Of a stretch of 64,000 nucleotides of DNA, positions 39,878 through 49,511 are shown piece by piece. The stretch is from Amycolatopsis balhimycina FH 1894. GTDB lineage: Bacteria; Actinomycetota; Actinomycetes; Mycobacteriales; Pseudonocardiaceae. Position 1 is the stretch's first letter. Each line of letters starts with the position of its first letter. A program made the position numbers and the translations under genes. Where the stretch lies: positions 8,941,508 to 9,005,507 of the forward strand of contig NZ_KB913037.1 of NCBI RefSeq assembly GCF_000384295.1, given 5' to 3'. The notes beneath the pieces are model-generated. The model searched no databases, was not told the origin of the DNA, and saw nothing but the letters and a program-made list of their open reading frames with translations.

Positions 39878-40891
39878 ATGCGTGCCTTCGGAACCGACTT
39901 CGCCGTCCCGCCCGGCTACCTGAACACGCCCAGCGTGGGTATCCCGCCCGCGCCGGTGGCCGCCGCGGTGGCCGAGTCGGTCGAACGGTGGCGGACCGGC
40001 GCGATCCGGCCGGCGGAGTTCGATCCGTGGGTCGCGCGGGCGCGGGCCGGGTTCGCCCGCCTGCTCGGCGTCGGACCCGGGGACGTCGCGATGGGCGCGT
40101 CGGCCTCGCAGCTGGTCGCCAACGTGGCCGCCGCGCTGCCCGCCGGCACCCGCGTGCTCGCCGCCGGAGGCGACTTCACCAGCGTGACCTTCCCGTTCGC
40201 CGCGAACCCGGGTGTCACGGTCACCGAAGTGCCCCTCGACGTGCTGCCGTCGCGAGTCGAAGGCCACGACGTCGTCGCGGTGAGCGTCGTCCAGTCCGCC
40301 GACGGCCGGATCGTGGACCTGCCGGCGCTGCGGGCCGCGGCCGAGGCCGCCGGGGCGGCGGTGCTGCTCGACGCCTCGCAGGCGGCCGGCTGGCTGCCCC
40401 TGGACGTCGCCTGGGCGGACTGGGTGGTCGCGGCGGGCTACAAGTGGCTGCTGTCGCCGCGCGGCAGTGCGTGGCTCGCGGTCCGGCCGGACGCGCGCGA
40501 GCGCACCCGGGCGGTCGCGGCCAACTGGTTCGCCGGCGAGGACCCGTGGGCCACCGTCTACGGCCTCCCGCTGCGCCTGGCCGGCGACGCCCGCGCGTTC
40601 GACCTCTCGCCCGTGTGGCTGGCCCAGGTGGGCGCGGCCGTGGCGCTGGAGTACCTCGGCGGCCTCGACCTCGCGCAGGTCGCGGCCCACAACGTCGGCC
40701 TGGCCGACTCGCTGCTGGAGAAGCTCGGGCTGCCGCCGCGCGGCACCGCGATCGTCTCGCTCGAAGCCGATCCCGGGCGGTCGGCCGCGGCGGGGATCGT
40801 CTCCAGTGTCCGCGCCGGCCGGGTGCGCGTCGGTTTCCACCTCTACAACACCGCTGACGACGTCGAACGCGTCTTACGCGCGTTCGAGTGA
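39878..40891 (+). CDS. Class V aminotransferase family (PLP) protein
   Basis: A 337-aa fold-type I PLP enzyme. The start region GYLNTPSVGIPPAPVAAAV binds substrate, VLLDASQAAGWLPLDV holds the PLP-contacting Asp, and the Schiff-base Lys lies in VVAAGYKWLLSPRGSAWL. Relatives include cysteine desulphurase-like and isopenicillin-N-epimerase-like proteins. ATG 39878 is used; a GTG at 39842 overlapping the previous stop would add 12 residues and cannot be excluded. It follows the PEP-mutase-like gene closely, so the two may form a small catabolic unit. Confidence 0.88.
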   Translation: MRAFGTDFAVPPGYLNTPSVGIPPAPVAAAVAESVERWRTGAIRPAEFDPWVARARAGFARLLGVGPGDVAMGASASQLVANVAAALPAGTRVLAAGGDFTSVTFPFAANPGVTVTEVPLDVLPSRVEGHDVVAVSVVQSADGRIVDLPALRAAAEAAGAAVLLDASQAAGWLPLDVAWADWVVAAGYKWLLSPRGSAWLAVRPDARERTRAVAANWFAGEDPWATVYGLPLRLAGDARAFDLSPVWLAQVGAAVALEYLGGLDLAQVAAHNVGLADSLLEKLGLPPRGTAIVSLEADPGRSAAAGIVSSVRAGRVRVGFHLYNTADDVERVLRAFE

Positions 40892-40925
40892 ACCGCGGAA
40901 TGCCGGTGAACTACCGTATGGTCTC

Positions 40926-41600
40926 GTGGTTGGTGCGCACTTCACCCCAGGCCCGTCCGACACGGCCCCGCTGGGCGCGGTTCCCCCGCAGCCCCGCCCG
41001 CCCGTGCCGGGACCGCCGGCGCGCGACACCCGGTCCCTGCTGCTCAAGGGCGCCGGGCTGGTCGCGATCGCCGTCGTCTCCGGGCTGCTGTGGTTCCTGA
41101 TCCGGCACGACTCGACCCCGGAGGCGCCGGTCGCGCAGCCACCGGCGCAGAACACCGGGCAGTTCCAGTTCACCCAGGTCGCCGGGCCGGACAAGGCCGA
41201 CGACTGCGTCGCGAAGTCCTACGGCAAGACCAAGGACTTCTTCCAGGACAACCCGTGCCAGTCGCTGGTCCGTGCGCTGTACACGACGGAGACGGGCGGC
41301 CAGAAGGCCCTCGTCTCGGTGGTGCTGGTGGGCATGCCGGACTCGGCCAAGGCGAAGGCGCTCAAGACGCTGACCGAGAAGGACAACACCGGCAACGTCA
41401 CCGACCTGGTCCGCGACAAGACGTTCGCCGGCACCGGCGTCCCGAGTGTGAGCGGCACCAACGCGGCGTACGCCGCGAAGGTGGACGGCACGAACACCAC
41501 GATCGTGCTGGCCGACTTCTACGGCAAGCACACGGACAAGAATCTGATCAAGAAGATCGCCGAGGACGCCCTGCGCCTCTCGGCCGACCTGCACCCCTGA
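40926..41600 (+). CDS. Single-pass membrane/exported protein, 224 aa
   Basis: I do not recognise the family. A Pro-rich cytoplasmic head (about residues 10-37) is followed by one TM helix (LLKGAGLVAIAVVSGLLWFLI), a Pro/Ala linker and an extracytoplasmic domain of about 150 residues with two Cys (DDCVAKSY, NPCQSLV) that could pair. The start is supported by TACCGT (40912-40917) 8 nt before the GTG and no Shine-Dalgarno, giving a leaderless mRNA. The frame opens earlier but lacks a start with any signal. The gene ends 8 nt before the 59-bp inverted repeat. Confidence 0.78.
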   Translation: MVGAHFTPGPSDTAPLGAVPPQPRPPVPGPPARDTRSLLLKGAGLVAIAVVSGLLWFLIRHDSTPEAPVAQPPAQNTGQFQFTQVAGPDKADDCVAKSYGKTKDFFQDNPCQSLVRALYTTETGGQKALVSVVLVGMPDSAKAKALKTLTEKDNTGNVTDLVRDKTFAGTGVPSVSGTNAAYAAKVDGTNTTIVLADFYGKHTDKNLIKKIAEDALRLSADLHP

Positions 41601-41608
41601 CCCTGCCG

Positions 41609-41667
41609 AAGTCCGTGAATGGCACATTGAGGGACTCTAAGTCCCTCAATGTGCCATTCACGGACTT
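41609..41667. terminator. 59-bp near-perfect inverted repeat between convergent genes
   Basis: Perfect 28-bp arms (41609-41636 and 41640-41667) enclose a 3-nt loop CTA. The arms begin AAGTCCGTGAATGGCACAT, the same as at 12083-12101. The minus-strand stop codon starts at the next base. Placement between two convergent genes fits a bidirectional terminator that is also a dispersed repeat. Confidence 0.85.
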
Positions 41668-42612
41668 TCAGCCCGCTTGGCCGGGCATGGCGATCGCCAC
41701 CGGCTTCTCGCCGGCTTCGGACCGCCACGGCGTGCCGCGGCGGGAGGCGGCGACCAGCGCGTGCAGGGCCGTCGTGCGCAGGCCCGCGTCGTCCGTGTGG
41801 TTGATCACCGCCAGCCACGCCGACGCGCAGTCGGCTTCGGCCGTCGCGACGACCAGCGCCGCCGACGCCGCGTCCGTCACCGGCTTCTTCGGCACGTACG
41901 CCGGTTCCGGGGCGACCGGGGTCGCCCCGGACGCCGACAGCATCGTCTGCAGGAAGTCACGGCGCAGCGCGTGCTCCGCGGCGCCGCTCTTCTCAGCGTC
42001 GCCGAAGGCGCCCGGCAGGAACGCGCTGACCAGCCCGTACACCCACACGGCGGCGTGCTCGGCGGCGAGCGCCACCTGCAGTGGGTCCACCGCCTCCTGG
42101 GGGACGGCGCCGGGCGGCGCGGCTCCCACCTTCGGGGCGTCTTCGCCGGGCCCGAGAGCCGGGGCGACGCGCTGGAGCGACGCACAGCCCGCCGCGACCG
42201 CCGCGACCAGGCCGGCGCGGTAGCGCGGCAGCCCGCCGACGAGGTCTTCGGCCTGCTTGCGGGCGGTCGCCAGCCGCTCCTTCAGATCACTGAGCGCCGC
42301 GGGCGCCGGCGGCGCCGGGGACGGCGACGGCGCGGGCCGGTTCAGGCGGTCCACTTCGGACTTCAGCGCGGCCGAGTGCGCCGCGCGCGCGTCGGCGACT
42401 TGGCCCGCGGCGTCGGCGTCCTTGCCCGCGGCCAGTGCCCGCGCGGCGGTGGCGTCCGCCTGGGCGGCGGCCAGCAGCGGCCGCAGCGGGTCGGGGCTTT
42501 CGTCGTAGCCGGGCCCGCAGGCGGCGAGGGGGACGGCCAGCGTGGTCAGGGAGGCCAGCGCCCCCGCGCGGAGGGCGGCACGACGGGTCAGCTCGGTCGG
42601 TCTTCCGGTCAC
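41668..42612 (-). CDS. DUF4439 ferritin-like lipoprotein
   Basis: A 314-aa exported protein. A Tat-like RR ([10 protein letters not shown]) precedes a hydrophobic stretch with a lipobox (VPLAAC). The mature protein has a helical first half and a ferritin-like DUF4439 domain at about residues 185-310 ([51 protein letters not shown]). This gene usually flanks rimP divergently in actinomycetes, as here. A metal or redox role is inferred from the fold only. GTG at 42612 is preferred because the longer frame runs through the rimP promoter. Confidence 0.88.
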   Translation of the reverse strand: MTGRPTELTRRAALRAGALASLTTLAVPLAACGPGYDESPDPLRPLLAAAQADATAARALAAGKDADAAGQVADARAAHSAALKSEVDRLNRPAPSPSPAPPAPAALSDLKERLATARKQAEDLVGGLPRYRAGLVAAVAAGCASLQRVAPALGPGEDAPKVGAAPPGAVPQEAVDPLQVALAAEHAAVWVYGLVSAFLPGAFGDAEKSGAAEHALRRDFLQTMLSASGATPVAPEPAYVPKKPVTDAASAALVVATAEADCASAWLAVINHTDDAGLRTTALHALVAASRRGTPWRSEAGEKPVAIAMPGQAG

Positions 42613-42721
42613 GCCGCCCCATCCTGCCAGGCCCCTGGCCGCCCCCGCCGCTCGCGCGGGGTGACCGGGCGACCGGATAAGCTGGTCCACCACCGACCCG
42701 ACCGAGACAGGAGAGCCCCAC

Positions 42722-43255
42722 GTGCCAGGAGAACTCGCCAGCCGGCTTCAGCCGATAGTGGCCGAAGCCGTCACCGCCGCGGGTTTCGACCTCGATTCGT
42801 TCGAGGTGCAGCAGGCCGGCCGGCGGCAGCTGGTCAAGGTCGTCGTCGACGCCGACGACGGGGTCGGGCTGGACGAGGTCGCCGAGATCAGCCGCAAGGT
42901 CTCGGCGGTGCTCGACGAGAACGAGCACGTGCTCGCGAGCGCCTACACGCTGGAGGTCACCTCGCCGGGCCTCGACCGCCCGCTCACCCAGCCGCGGCAC
43001 TGGCGGCGCGCGCGGTACCGCCTGGTGAAGGTCACCCCGGCCGACGGCGCGCCCTTCATCGGCCGGGTCGGCCACGCGGGCGCGGACGCCGCCCGCGTCC
43101 TCGAAGGCGGCAAGATCCGCGAGGTCCGCTACGCCGACGTGGCGAAGGCGGTCGTGGAGATCGAGTTCAAGCAGCCGCCCGCCGAGGACCTGAAACTGCT
43201 CGAAGACGACGCGTCCGGCATGATCGCCGCCGAGACGGAGAAGGGGTCGAAGTGA
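42722..43255 (+). CDS. rimP: Ribosome maturation factor RimP
   Basis: A 177-aa protein with the RimP N-terminal domain ([58 protein letters not shown]) and the Sm-like C-terminal domain ([20 protein letters not shown]). It is needed for 30S maturation. AGGAG precedes the GTG. Its stop overlaps the nusA start (GTGA). It heads the rimP-nusA-ylxR-infB operon. Confidence 0.96.
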   Translation: MPGELASRLQPIVAEAVTAAGFDLDSFEVQQAGRRQLVKVVVDADDGVGLDEVAEISRKVSAVLDENEHVLASAYTLEVTSPGLDRPLTQPRHWRRARYRLVKVTPADGAPFIGRVGHAGADAARVLEGGKIREVRYADVAKAVVEIEFKQPPAEDLKLLEDDASGMIAAETEKGSK

Positions 43256-44298
43256 ACGTCGACATCGCCGCGCTACGGGCGATCGAACGGGACAAGGACA
43301 TCCCCTTCGAAACGGTGATCGAGGCCATCGAGACGGCCTTGCTCACCGCGTACAAGCACACCGAGGGCCACCAGGCGCACGCCCGCATCGACATCGACCG
43401 CAAGACGGGGCTGGTGCGCGTCCTCGCGCGCACGCTGACCCACGACGGCGAGACCGACGAGGAGTGGGACGACACCCCGGAGGGGTTCGGCCGGATCGCC
43501 GCCACCACCGCGCGCCAGGTCATCCTGCAACGCCTGCGCGACGCCGAGCACGAGAAGACCTTCGGCGAGTTCTCCACCAAGGAGGGCGAGATCGTCGCCG
43601 GCGTCATCCAGCGCGACGCCCGCGCCAACGCGCGCGGCATGGTCGTCGTCCAGGTGGGTGACACCGAGGGCGTGCTGCCGTCCGCCGAGCAGGTGGCGGG
43701 GGAGTCCTACGAGCACGGCAGCCGGATCAAGGCGTACGTCGTCACGGTCTCGCGGGGCAACCGCGGCCCGCAGATCACGCTCTCGCGCTCGCACCCGAAC
43801 CTGGTGCGCAAGCTGTTCGCGCTGGAGGTCCCGGAGATCGCCGACGGGACGGTGGAGATCGCCGCCGTCGCGCGCGAGCCGGGGCACCGCACGAAGATCG
43901 CGGTCAAGTCGACCGTGGCGGGCGTCAACGCCAAGGGCGCGTGCATCGGCCCGGTCGGCGCGCGCGTGCGCAACGTGATGAGCGAGCTGGCCGGTGAGAA
44001 GATCGACATCATCGACTACTCCGAGGACCCGGCCCGCTTCGTCGGGAATGCGCTGTCGCCGGCGAAGGTTGTTTCGGTACGAGTCGTGGACGAGCGGGCG
44101 AAGACCGCCCGCGTCGTGGTGCCGGACTTCCAGCTGTCGCTGGCGATCGGCAAGGAGGGCCAGAACGCCCGTCTTGCCGCCCGCCTGACCGGCTGGCGGA
44201 TCGACATCCGCAGCGACGCCGCACCGGCTGACGACGAGGGTGATCAAGACCACGCCCGTCCGCCGCGGCCCGCCGCGACAACCGGTTCGGCTGAGTGA
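43252..44298 (+). CDS. nusA: Transcription elongation factor NusA
   Basis: A 348-aa NusA of actinobacterial length, lacking the C-terminal acidic repeats of E. coli. The N-terminal RNA-polymerase-binding domain ([21 protein letters not shown]) is followed by S1 ([31 protein letters not shown]) and two KH domains ([52 protein letters not shown]). It modulates pausing, termination and antitermination. It is coupled to rimP upstream and ylxR downstream by 4-nt overlaps. Confidence 0.97.
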   Translation: MNVDIAALRAIERDKDIPFETVIEAIETALLTAYKHTEGHQAHARIDIDRKTGLVRVLARTLTHDGETDEEWDDTPEGFGRIAATTARQVILQRLRDAEHEKTFGEFSTKEGEIVAGVIQRDARANARGMVVVQVGDTEGVLPSAEQVAGESYEHGSRIKAYVVTVSRGNRGPQITLSRSHPNLVRKLFALEVPEIADGTVEIAAVAREPGHRTKIAVKSTVAGVNAKGACIGPVGARVRNVMSELAGEKIDIIDYSEDPARFVGNALSPAKVVSVRVVDERAKTARVVVPDFQLSLAIGKEGQNARLAARLTGWRIDIRSDAAPADDEGDQDHARPPRPAATTGSAE

Positions 44299-44693
44299 AT
44301 GTCGAAGCGCTAGACTCAGGAGTGGTTCAACGCCCGCGGCGGGTAGCCGAGCACCAGCCCCACCGGAATTCCCCGGTGCGGACTTGTGTCGGCTGCAAGC
44401 GGCGGGCATTGATCGGTGAGCTGCTGCGCGTGGTCGCGGTGGCCGGGCGGGTGGTCGTCGACGAACGTCGGCGGCTGCCGGGCCGGGGAGCTTGGCTGCA
44501 CCCCGACCCGGACTGCCTGGCCAAGGCCGAACGGCGGCGAGCCTTCCCGAGAGCCTTGCGGGCTCCCGGGGCGCTCGACGCCCGCGAGGTCCGCGAGCAC
44601 GTCGGGCGCACCACTCCGCACCACGACCCCGGGACGTCCCCGGGGTCGCGAGGAATCAAGGAAGCAGGTCGACCCGTCATGAGTCAGCCGTGA
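44295..44693 (+). CDS. ylxR: YlxR family RNA-binding/nucleoid protein
   Basis: A 132-aa protein. The YlxR core is [65 protein letters not shown]. The GTG start overlaps the nusA stop and adds about 28 residues to the usual core; a later GTG at the VRTC segment is possible. YlxR binds RNA or acts as a transcription regulator in other bacteria. It sits in the conserved nusA-ylxR-infB order. Confidence 0.93.
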   Translation: MNVEALDSGVVQRPRRVAEHQPHRNSPVRTCVGCKRRALIGELLRVVAVAGRVVVDERRRLPGRGAWLHPDPDCLAKAERRRAFPRALRAPGALDAREVREHVGRTTPHHDPGTSPGSRGIKEAGRPVMSQP

Positions 44694-44771
44694 AGCTGAA
44701 GCCATGAGCGTCAGACAATAAGGACGAGGTCAGCGGGTTTTCCGCCTGGCCTCCCCTAGATGAGGAGAGCT

Positions 44772-47700
44772 GTGCCAGGCAAGGCCCGAGTACACGAGCT
44801 CGCTAAGGAGCTCGGCATTACCAGCAAGGACGTTCTCGCGAAGTTGAAGGAACAGGGCGAGTTCGTCAAGTCCGCGTCGTCCACGGTCGAGGCGCCCGTC
44901 GCCCGCCGTCTTCGCGACGCGTATGCGCCCAAGGGCGCCAAGAAGCCCACCCCCGGCCCGTCGGCGCGCCCCGGTCCGCCGGCCGCCAAGCCCGCCGCCC
45001 CGAAGCCCCCCGCGCCTGCCCAGCAGGCTCCGGCGGCCCAGGCGGCTCCCGCTCCGGCCCCGTCGGTCCAGGCGGCTCCGGCCGCACCCCAGCAGCAGGC
45101 GCCCGCGGCGTCGAAGCCGGCCACCCCGGGGCAGCGCCCCGGTCCCCGGCCCGGCCCGCGTCAGCAGCCCGCCGCGCCCGAACCCCAGGAGCAGGTCCCG
45201 GCCGCCAAAGCGGAGGCTCCGGCCGCTCCGAAGCAGGACACCCCGGCCGCGCCCGCGCAGGGCACCGGCTCGGTCGTCCCGCCGAAGCCGCAGGGCCCCA
45301 AGCCCGGCGGTCCCAAGCCCGGCCCGCGCACCCCGCGCGTCGGCAACAACCCGTTCGGCGTCGGTTCCGGCGCCCCGCCGCGCCCGCAGGGCCCGCGCCC
45401 CGGTGGCGGCCAGGGCGGCGACAACCGCCCGCCGCGTCCCGGCGGCGGCAACCAGGGTGCCGGTGACCGTCCGGCCCCGCGCCCCGGTGGCGGCGCCGGT
45501 GGCAACCGGCCGAGCCCGGGCAACATGCCCCCGCGGCCGAACCCCGGCATGATGCCGGGCCGCACGCAGCGCCCGGCCGGTCCCGGCGGCGGCGCCCGCG
45601 GTGGTCCCGGTGGCGGCGCCCGTGGCGGCCCCGGTGGTGGCGGCGGCGGTCGTCCCGGTGGCGCCGGTGGCGGCGGCGGTTTCCGCGGCGGTCCCGGTGG
45701 CGGTGGCGGCGGCGGTGGCTTCCGTCCCGGTGGTGGCGGCGGCGGTGGCGGTGGCTTCCGTCCCGGTGGCGGCGGTCCCGGTGGCGGCGGCGGTGCCCCG
45801 GCCGGTGGCGGCGGCGGTTTCCGTGGCGGCGGCGGTGGCCGTGGCGGCCCCGGTGGCCGTGGCGGTACCGCGGGTGCCTTCGGGCGTCCCGGTGGTCCCT
45901 CGCGCAAGGGCCGCAAGTCGAAGCGGCAGAAGCGCCAGGAGTACATGGACAACATGCAGGCGCCCAGCGTCGGCGGCGTCCGCCTGCCCAAGGGCCAGGG
46001 CGAGACGATCCGGCTGCCGCGGGGTGCTTCGCTGACCGACTTCGCCGAGAAGATCGACGCCAACCCGGCTTCGCTGGTGCAGGTGCTCTTCCACCTCGGC
46101 GAGATGGTCACCGCGACGCAGTCCGTGTCGGACGACATCCTCGAGCTGCTCGGCGGCGAAATGAACTACCACGTTCAGGTCGTCAGCCCCGAGGAGGAGG
46201 ACCGCGAGCTGCTGGGTACCTTCGACATCACCTACGGCGACGACGCGGGTGGCGAAGAGGACCTGCAGGTCAGGCCGCCGGTCGTGACCATCATGGGTCA
46301 CGTCGACCACGGTAAGACCCGCCTGCTCGACACGATCCGGAAGACGAAGGTCCGCGAGAGCGAGGCCGGCGGCATCACGCAGCACATCGGTGCGTACCAG
46401 ATCGAGACCGAGCTCGAGGGCAACCCGCGCCTGATCACCTTCATCGACACCCCGGGTCACGAGGCGTTCACCGCCATGCGTGCCCGTGGTGCGAACTCGA
46501 CCGACATCGCGGTGATCGTGGTGGCGGCCGACGACGGTGTGATGCCGCAGACGGTCGAGGCGATCAACCACGCGCAGGCCGCCAAGGCCCCGATCGTGGT
46601 CGCGATCAACAAGATCGACAAGGAAGGCGCGAACCCGGACAAGATCCGGCAGCAGCTGACCGAGTACAACCTCGTGGCCGAGGAGTACGGCGGCGACACG
46701 ATGTTCGTCGAGATCTCCGCGCGGCAGAACATCAACATCGACGGCCTGCTCGAGGCGATCCTGCTGACCGCCGACGCCGCGCTGGACCTCCGGGCCAACC
46801 CGGACATGGAGGCCCAGGGTGTCGCGATCGAGGCGCACCTCGACCGCGGCCGCGGCCCGGTGGCCACCGTCCTGGTCCAGCGAGGCACGCTGCGTGTCGG
46901 TGACTCGGTCGTGGCGGGTGACGCCTACGGCCGCGTCCGCCGGATGGTCGACGAGCACAACGTCGACGTCACCGAGGCGCTGCCGTCGCGTCCCGTCCAG
47001 GTCATCGGGTTCACCTCGGTGCCGGGTGCGGGCGACACCTTCCTGGTGGTCGACGAGGACCGCGTCGCCCGGCAGATCGCCGAGCGCCGTTCCGCTCGTA
47101 CGCGCAACGCGCTCAACGCGTCGCGCCGCAAGCGGGTCAGCCTCGAGGACCTCGACTCCGCCTTGAAGGAGACGAACAGCCTCAACCTGATCATCAAGGG
47201 TGACAACTCGGGTACGGTCGAGGCCCTCGAAGCCTCGCTGCTCCAGCTGGACGTCGGCGACGAGGTCGAGCTGAACGTGGTCCACCGCGGTGTCGGTGGC
47301 GTGACCGAGTCGGACATCGACCTGGCGACCGCGTCCGACGCGATCGTCCTCGGGTTCAACGTCCGCGCCCAGGGCAAGGCGACCGAGCGGGCCACCCGCG
47401 AGGGCGTCGACGTCCGGTACTACACGGTCATCTACCAGGCGATCGACGAGATCGAGCAGGCCCTCAAGGGCATGCTCAAGCCGGAGTACGAAGAGGTCGA
47501 GCTGGGCCGCGCGGAGGTTCGCGAGGTCTTCAAGTCCTCCAAGATCGGCACGATCGCGGGTTGCCTGGTCATGTCCGGCGAGATCCGGCGCAACGCCCGG
47601 GCCCGTCTCCTCCGCGACGGCACCGTCGTCGCGGAGAACCTGCCGATCAGCTCGCTGCGGCGGTTCAAGGACGACGTGGTCGAGGTTCGCGAAGGCTACG

Positions 47701-47789
47701 AGTGCGGTCTGACGCTCGGTTCGTACGGCGACCTGAAGGTCGGCGACCTGATCGAGACGTACGAGCAGCGCGAGAAGCCGCGAGCGTAA
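44772..47789 (+). CDS. infB: Translation initiation factor IF-2
   Basis: A 1005-aa IF-2. The N-terminal IF2_N motif is [29 protein letters not shown] Pro/Ala-rich then extremely Gly-rich low-complexity linker runs to about residue 370. A second IF2_N-like segment follows, then the GTPase (GHVDHGKT near residue 508, DTPGHE, NKID) and domains II-IV. The GTG at 44772 is preferred over an ATG 12 nt upstream because GAGGAG lies between them. The linker is dominated by GGPGGGGGG and GFRPGGGGG blocks. A 15-bp hairpin follows the stop. Confidence 0.97.
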   Translation: MPGKARVHELAKELGITSKDVLAKLKEQGEFVKSASSTVEAPVARRLRDAYAPKGAKKPTPGPSARPGPPAAKPAAPKPPAPAQQAPAAQAAPAPAPSVQAAPAAPQQQAPAASKPATPGQRPGPRPGPRQQPAAPEPQEQVPAAKAEAPAAPKQDTPAAPAQGTGSVVPPKPQGPKPGGPKPGPRTPRVGNNPFGVGSGAPPRPQGPRPGGGQGGDNRPPRPGGGNQGAGDRPAPRPGGGAGGNRPSPGNMPPRPNPGMMPGRTQRPAGPGGGARGGPGGGARGGPGGGGGGRPGGAGGGGGFRGGPGGGGGGGGFRPGGGGGGGGGFRPGGGGPGGGGGAPAGGGGGFRGGGGGRGGPGGRGGTAGAFGRPGGPSRKGRKSKRQKRQEYMDNMQAPSVGGVRLPKGQGETIRLPRGASLTDFAEKIDANPASLVQVLFHLGEMVTATQSVSDDILELLGGEMNYHVQVVSPEEEDRELLGTFDITYGDDAGGEEDLQVRPPVVTIMGHVDHGKTRLLDTIRKTKVRESEAGGITQHIGAYQIETELEGNPRLITFIDTPGHEAFTAMRARGANSTDIAVIVVAADDGVMPQTVEAINHAQAAKAPIVVAINKIDKEGANPDKIRQQLTEYNLVAEEYGGDTMFVEISARQNINIDGLLEAILLTADAALDLRANPDMEAQGVAIEAHLDRGRGPVATVLVQRGTLRVGDSVVAGDAYGRVRRMVDEHNVDVTEALPSRPVQVIGFTSVPGAGDTFLVVDEDRVARQIAERRSARTRNALNASRRKRVSLEDLDSALKETNSLNLIIKGDNSGTVEALEASLLQLDVGDEVELNVVHRGVGGVTESDIDLATASDAIVLGFNVRAQGKATERATREGVDVRYYTVIYQAIDEIEQALKGMLKPEYEEVELGRAEVREVFKSSKIGTIAGCLVMSGEIRRNARARLLRDGTVVAENLPISSLRRFKDDVVEVREGYECGLTLGSYGDLKVGDLIETYEQREKPRA

Positions 47790-47797
47790 GGACGATC

Positions 47798-47833
47798 GAC
47801 ACCGGGTGTGCGTTCTCGCGCACACCCGGTGTC
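47798..47833 (+). terminator. Hairpin after infB
   Basis: GACACCGGGTGTGCG (47798-47812) pairs with its complement (47819-47833) around a 6-nt loop. No T tract follows, so it may attenuate or stabilise transcripts rather than terminate fully; DUF503 starts 27 nt later. Confidence 0.65.
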
Positions 47834-47859
47834 TCCCTACTACACCACCAAAACTGCCT

Positions 47860-48153
47860 ATGTTCGTCGGAGCTCTCGAGCTCGACATCCTGCTCGGCGA
47901 AGTCCATTCGCTGAAGCAGAAGCGATCCGTGGTCCGTCCGGTGCTGGCCGAGGTGCGCAAGCGCTTCGCCGTGTCGGTGGCCGAAGCCGGACACACCGAC
48001 CTGCACCGCCGGACCCTCATCGGGGTGGCCGTGGTCGCCGAAGGTGGCGAGCACGTCCGTGACGTGCTCGACTCGTGTGAGCGGTACGTGGCGAGCAGAC
48101 CGGAGTTCGAACTGCTTTCCGCGCGCCGCCGGCTGCTCGGTCCGGACGATTAG
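47860..48153 (+). CDS. DUF503 (YlxP-like) protein
   Basis: A 97-aa protein of the DUF503/YlxP family, which has a ferredoxin-like fold: MFVGALELDILLGEVHSLKQKRSVVRPVLAEVRKRFAVSVAEAG, then RRTLIGVAVVAEGGEHVRDVLDSCERYV. It is regularly found between infB and rbfA and is assumed to relate to ribosome function, but no mechanism is established. It starts with ATG; rbfA follows after 19 nt. Confidence 0.93.
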   Translation: MFVGALELDILLGEVHSLKQKRSVVRPVLAEVRKRFAVSVAEAGHTDLHRRTLIGVAVVAEGGEHVRDVLDSCERYVASRPEFELLSARRRLLGPDD

Positions 48154-48172
48154 CACTTTCTAGGAGAACGAC

Positions 48173-48667
48173 ATGGCCGATCCTGCTCGAGCTCGCAAGC
48201 TCGCCAAGCGGATCTCGCAGATCGTCGCGTCGGCGATCGAGCACGAGGTCAAGGACCCGCGGCTGGACTACGTGACCATCACGGACACGAAGGTCACGGG
48301 CGACCTGCACGACGCGACGGTGTTCTACACGGTGCTCGGCGAGAAGCTGGACGTCCCCCCGGACTTCGCCGGTGCCGCCGCAGCGCTCGAATCGGCGCGC
48401 GGCGTGCTGCGCACGAAGGTCGGGCAGGGCACCGGAGTCCGCTACACCCCGACGTTGACCTTCGTCGCCGACACGATTCCCGAGGAGTCGAAGCGGATCG
48501 AAGATCTCCTCGCGAAGGCCCGCGAGGCCGACGCGGAGGTCGCGCGCCGCTCGGCCGGTGCCCAGCACGCGGGCGACGCCGACCCGTACAAGGCTCCTCG
48601 CGAGGACACCGAAGACTCCGAAGACGCCGAGACCGACGAGTTCGCGGAGGAGGAGAGCCGGGGCTGA
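48173..48667 (+). CDS. rbfA: Ribosome-binding factor A
   Basis: A 164-aa RbfA. The single KH-like domain is [52 protein letters not shown], with [36 protein letters not shown]. An acidic tail of about 35 residues ([18 protein letters not shown]) follows the domain. It assists 30S maturation and cold adaptation. AGGAGA precedes the ATG. Confidence 0.96.
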   Translation: MADPARARKLAKRISQIVASAIEHEVKDPRLDYVTITDTKVTGDLHDATVFYTVLGEKLDVPPDFAGAAAALESARGVLRTKVGQGTGVRYTPTLTFVADTIPEESKRIEDLLAKAREADAEVARRSAGAQHAGDADPYKAPREDTEDSEDAETDEFAEEESRG

Positions 48668-48670
48668 CCC

Positions 48671-49495
48671 GTGCTCTCCCGCCGTGGCCTGCTCGCCGGC
48701 AGCGCACTCGCGCTGCTGGCGGGCTGCTCGTCCCCACCGTCCGGGCCACCACCCGGCCCGCCCGCGGTGCCGGAGCCGACCCGCCCGTCGGCGTTGCGCG
48801 ACCCGGTGACGGTGCAGCGCATGCACTCGGCGGCCCGCGGCACCGACGTCGACCTGGTCCTGATCACGCCCGAAGGCGTCCCGGCTTCGGGGCTGCCGGT
48901 GTGCCTGGCCCTGCACGGCCGAGGTGCCCAGGCGCGGACGTTCCTTTCGCTGGGCGTCCCGCAGCTGCTGACGGCGGCGGTCCGCGCCGGAACACCACCG
49001 TTCGCGGTCGCCGCGGTCGACGGTGACCACTACTGGGTGAACGTCGGTTCGGACGACGACCCGCAGCGCATGCTCACCGACGAGGTCCCCGGCTGGCTGG
49101 CGGGACGCGACCTGCGCCCGGCGTCGGCGGTGTTCGGCATTTCGATGGGCGGCTTCGGCGCGTTGCGGTTCGCCCGCGCCCACCCGGACCTGAAGGCGGT
49201 GGCCACGGCGAGCGCGGCGCTGTTCGTCAGCTGGCCGGACGCCCGCAGCCGCAAGGTGTTCGCGGACGAGGCCGGCTGGCGGGCTTCCGAACCCCTGCTG
49301 CACACGGCCGACCTGCGCCCGGAGGCCGTCGGCGTGTGGTGCGGCGAGTCGGACCCGTTCCTGGGCGCGGACCGCAAGCTGGTGAAAGCCGTGAACCCGG
49401 CGGTGTCCCGGTTCTCGCCGGGCAAGCACGACGACGAGTACTGGCGCGGCGTGCTGCCGGACGTCCTGAAGTTCGTGGGGGAGCGCCTGGCGTGA
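48671..49495 (+). CDS. Tat-exported lipoprotein esterase (alpha/beta hydrolase)
   Basis: A 274-aa hydrolase. The signal MLSRRGLLAGSALALLAGC combines a twin arginine with a lipobox. The catalytic core has GISMGGFGALRFA (nucleophile Ser), the acid in CGESDPFLG and His in FSPGKHDDEYW, resembling esterase D/antigen-85-like folds. It would sit on the outer face of the membrane. It begins 3 nt after the rbfA stop, so it is read with that operon, although it is not a translation gene; this junction starts the accessory insert in the conserved block. Confidence 0.88.
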   Translation: MLSRRGLLAGSALALLAGCSSPPSGPPPGPPAVPEPTRPSALRDPVTVQRMHSAARGTDVDLVLITPEGVPASGLPVCLALHGRGAQARTFLSLGVPQLLTAAVRAGTPPFAVAAVDGDHYWVNVGSDDDPQRMLTDEVPGWLAGRDLRPASAVFGISMGGFGALRFARAHPDLKAVATASAALFVSWPDARSRKVFADEAGWRASEPLLHTADLRPEAVGVWCGESDPFLGADRKLVKAVNPAVSRFSPGKHDDEYWRGVLPDVLKFVGERLA

Positions 49496-49511
49496 CCGGG
49501 TTCTCCGAGCG

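Noticed and set aside
44730..48020. A 1096-aa open frame antisense to infB
   Set aside because: It mirrors IF-2 codon by codon, is compositionally biased (long Gly/Thr/Ala runs), has no motif and exists because of high third-position GC.
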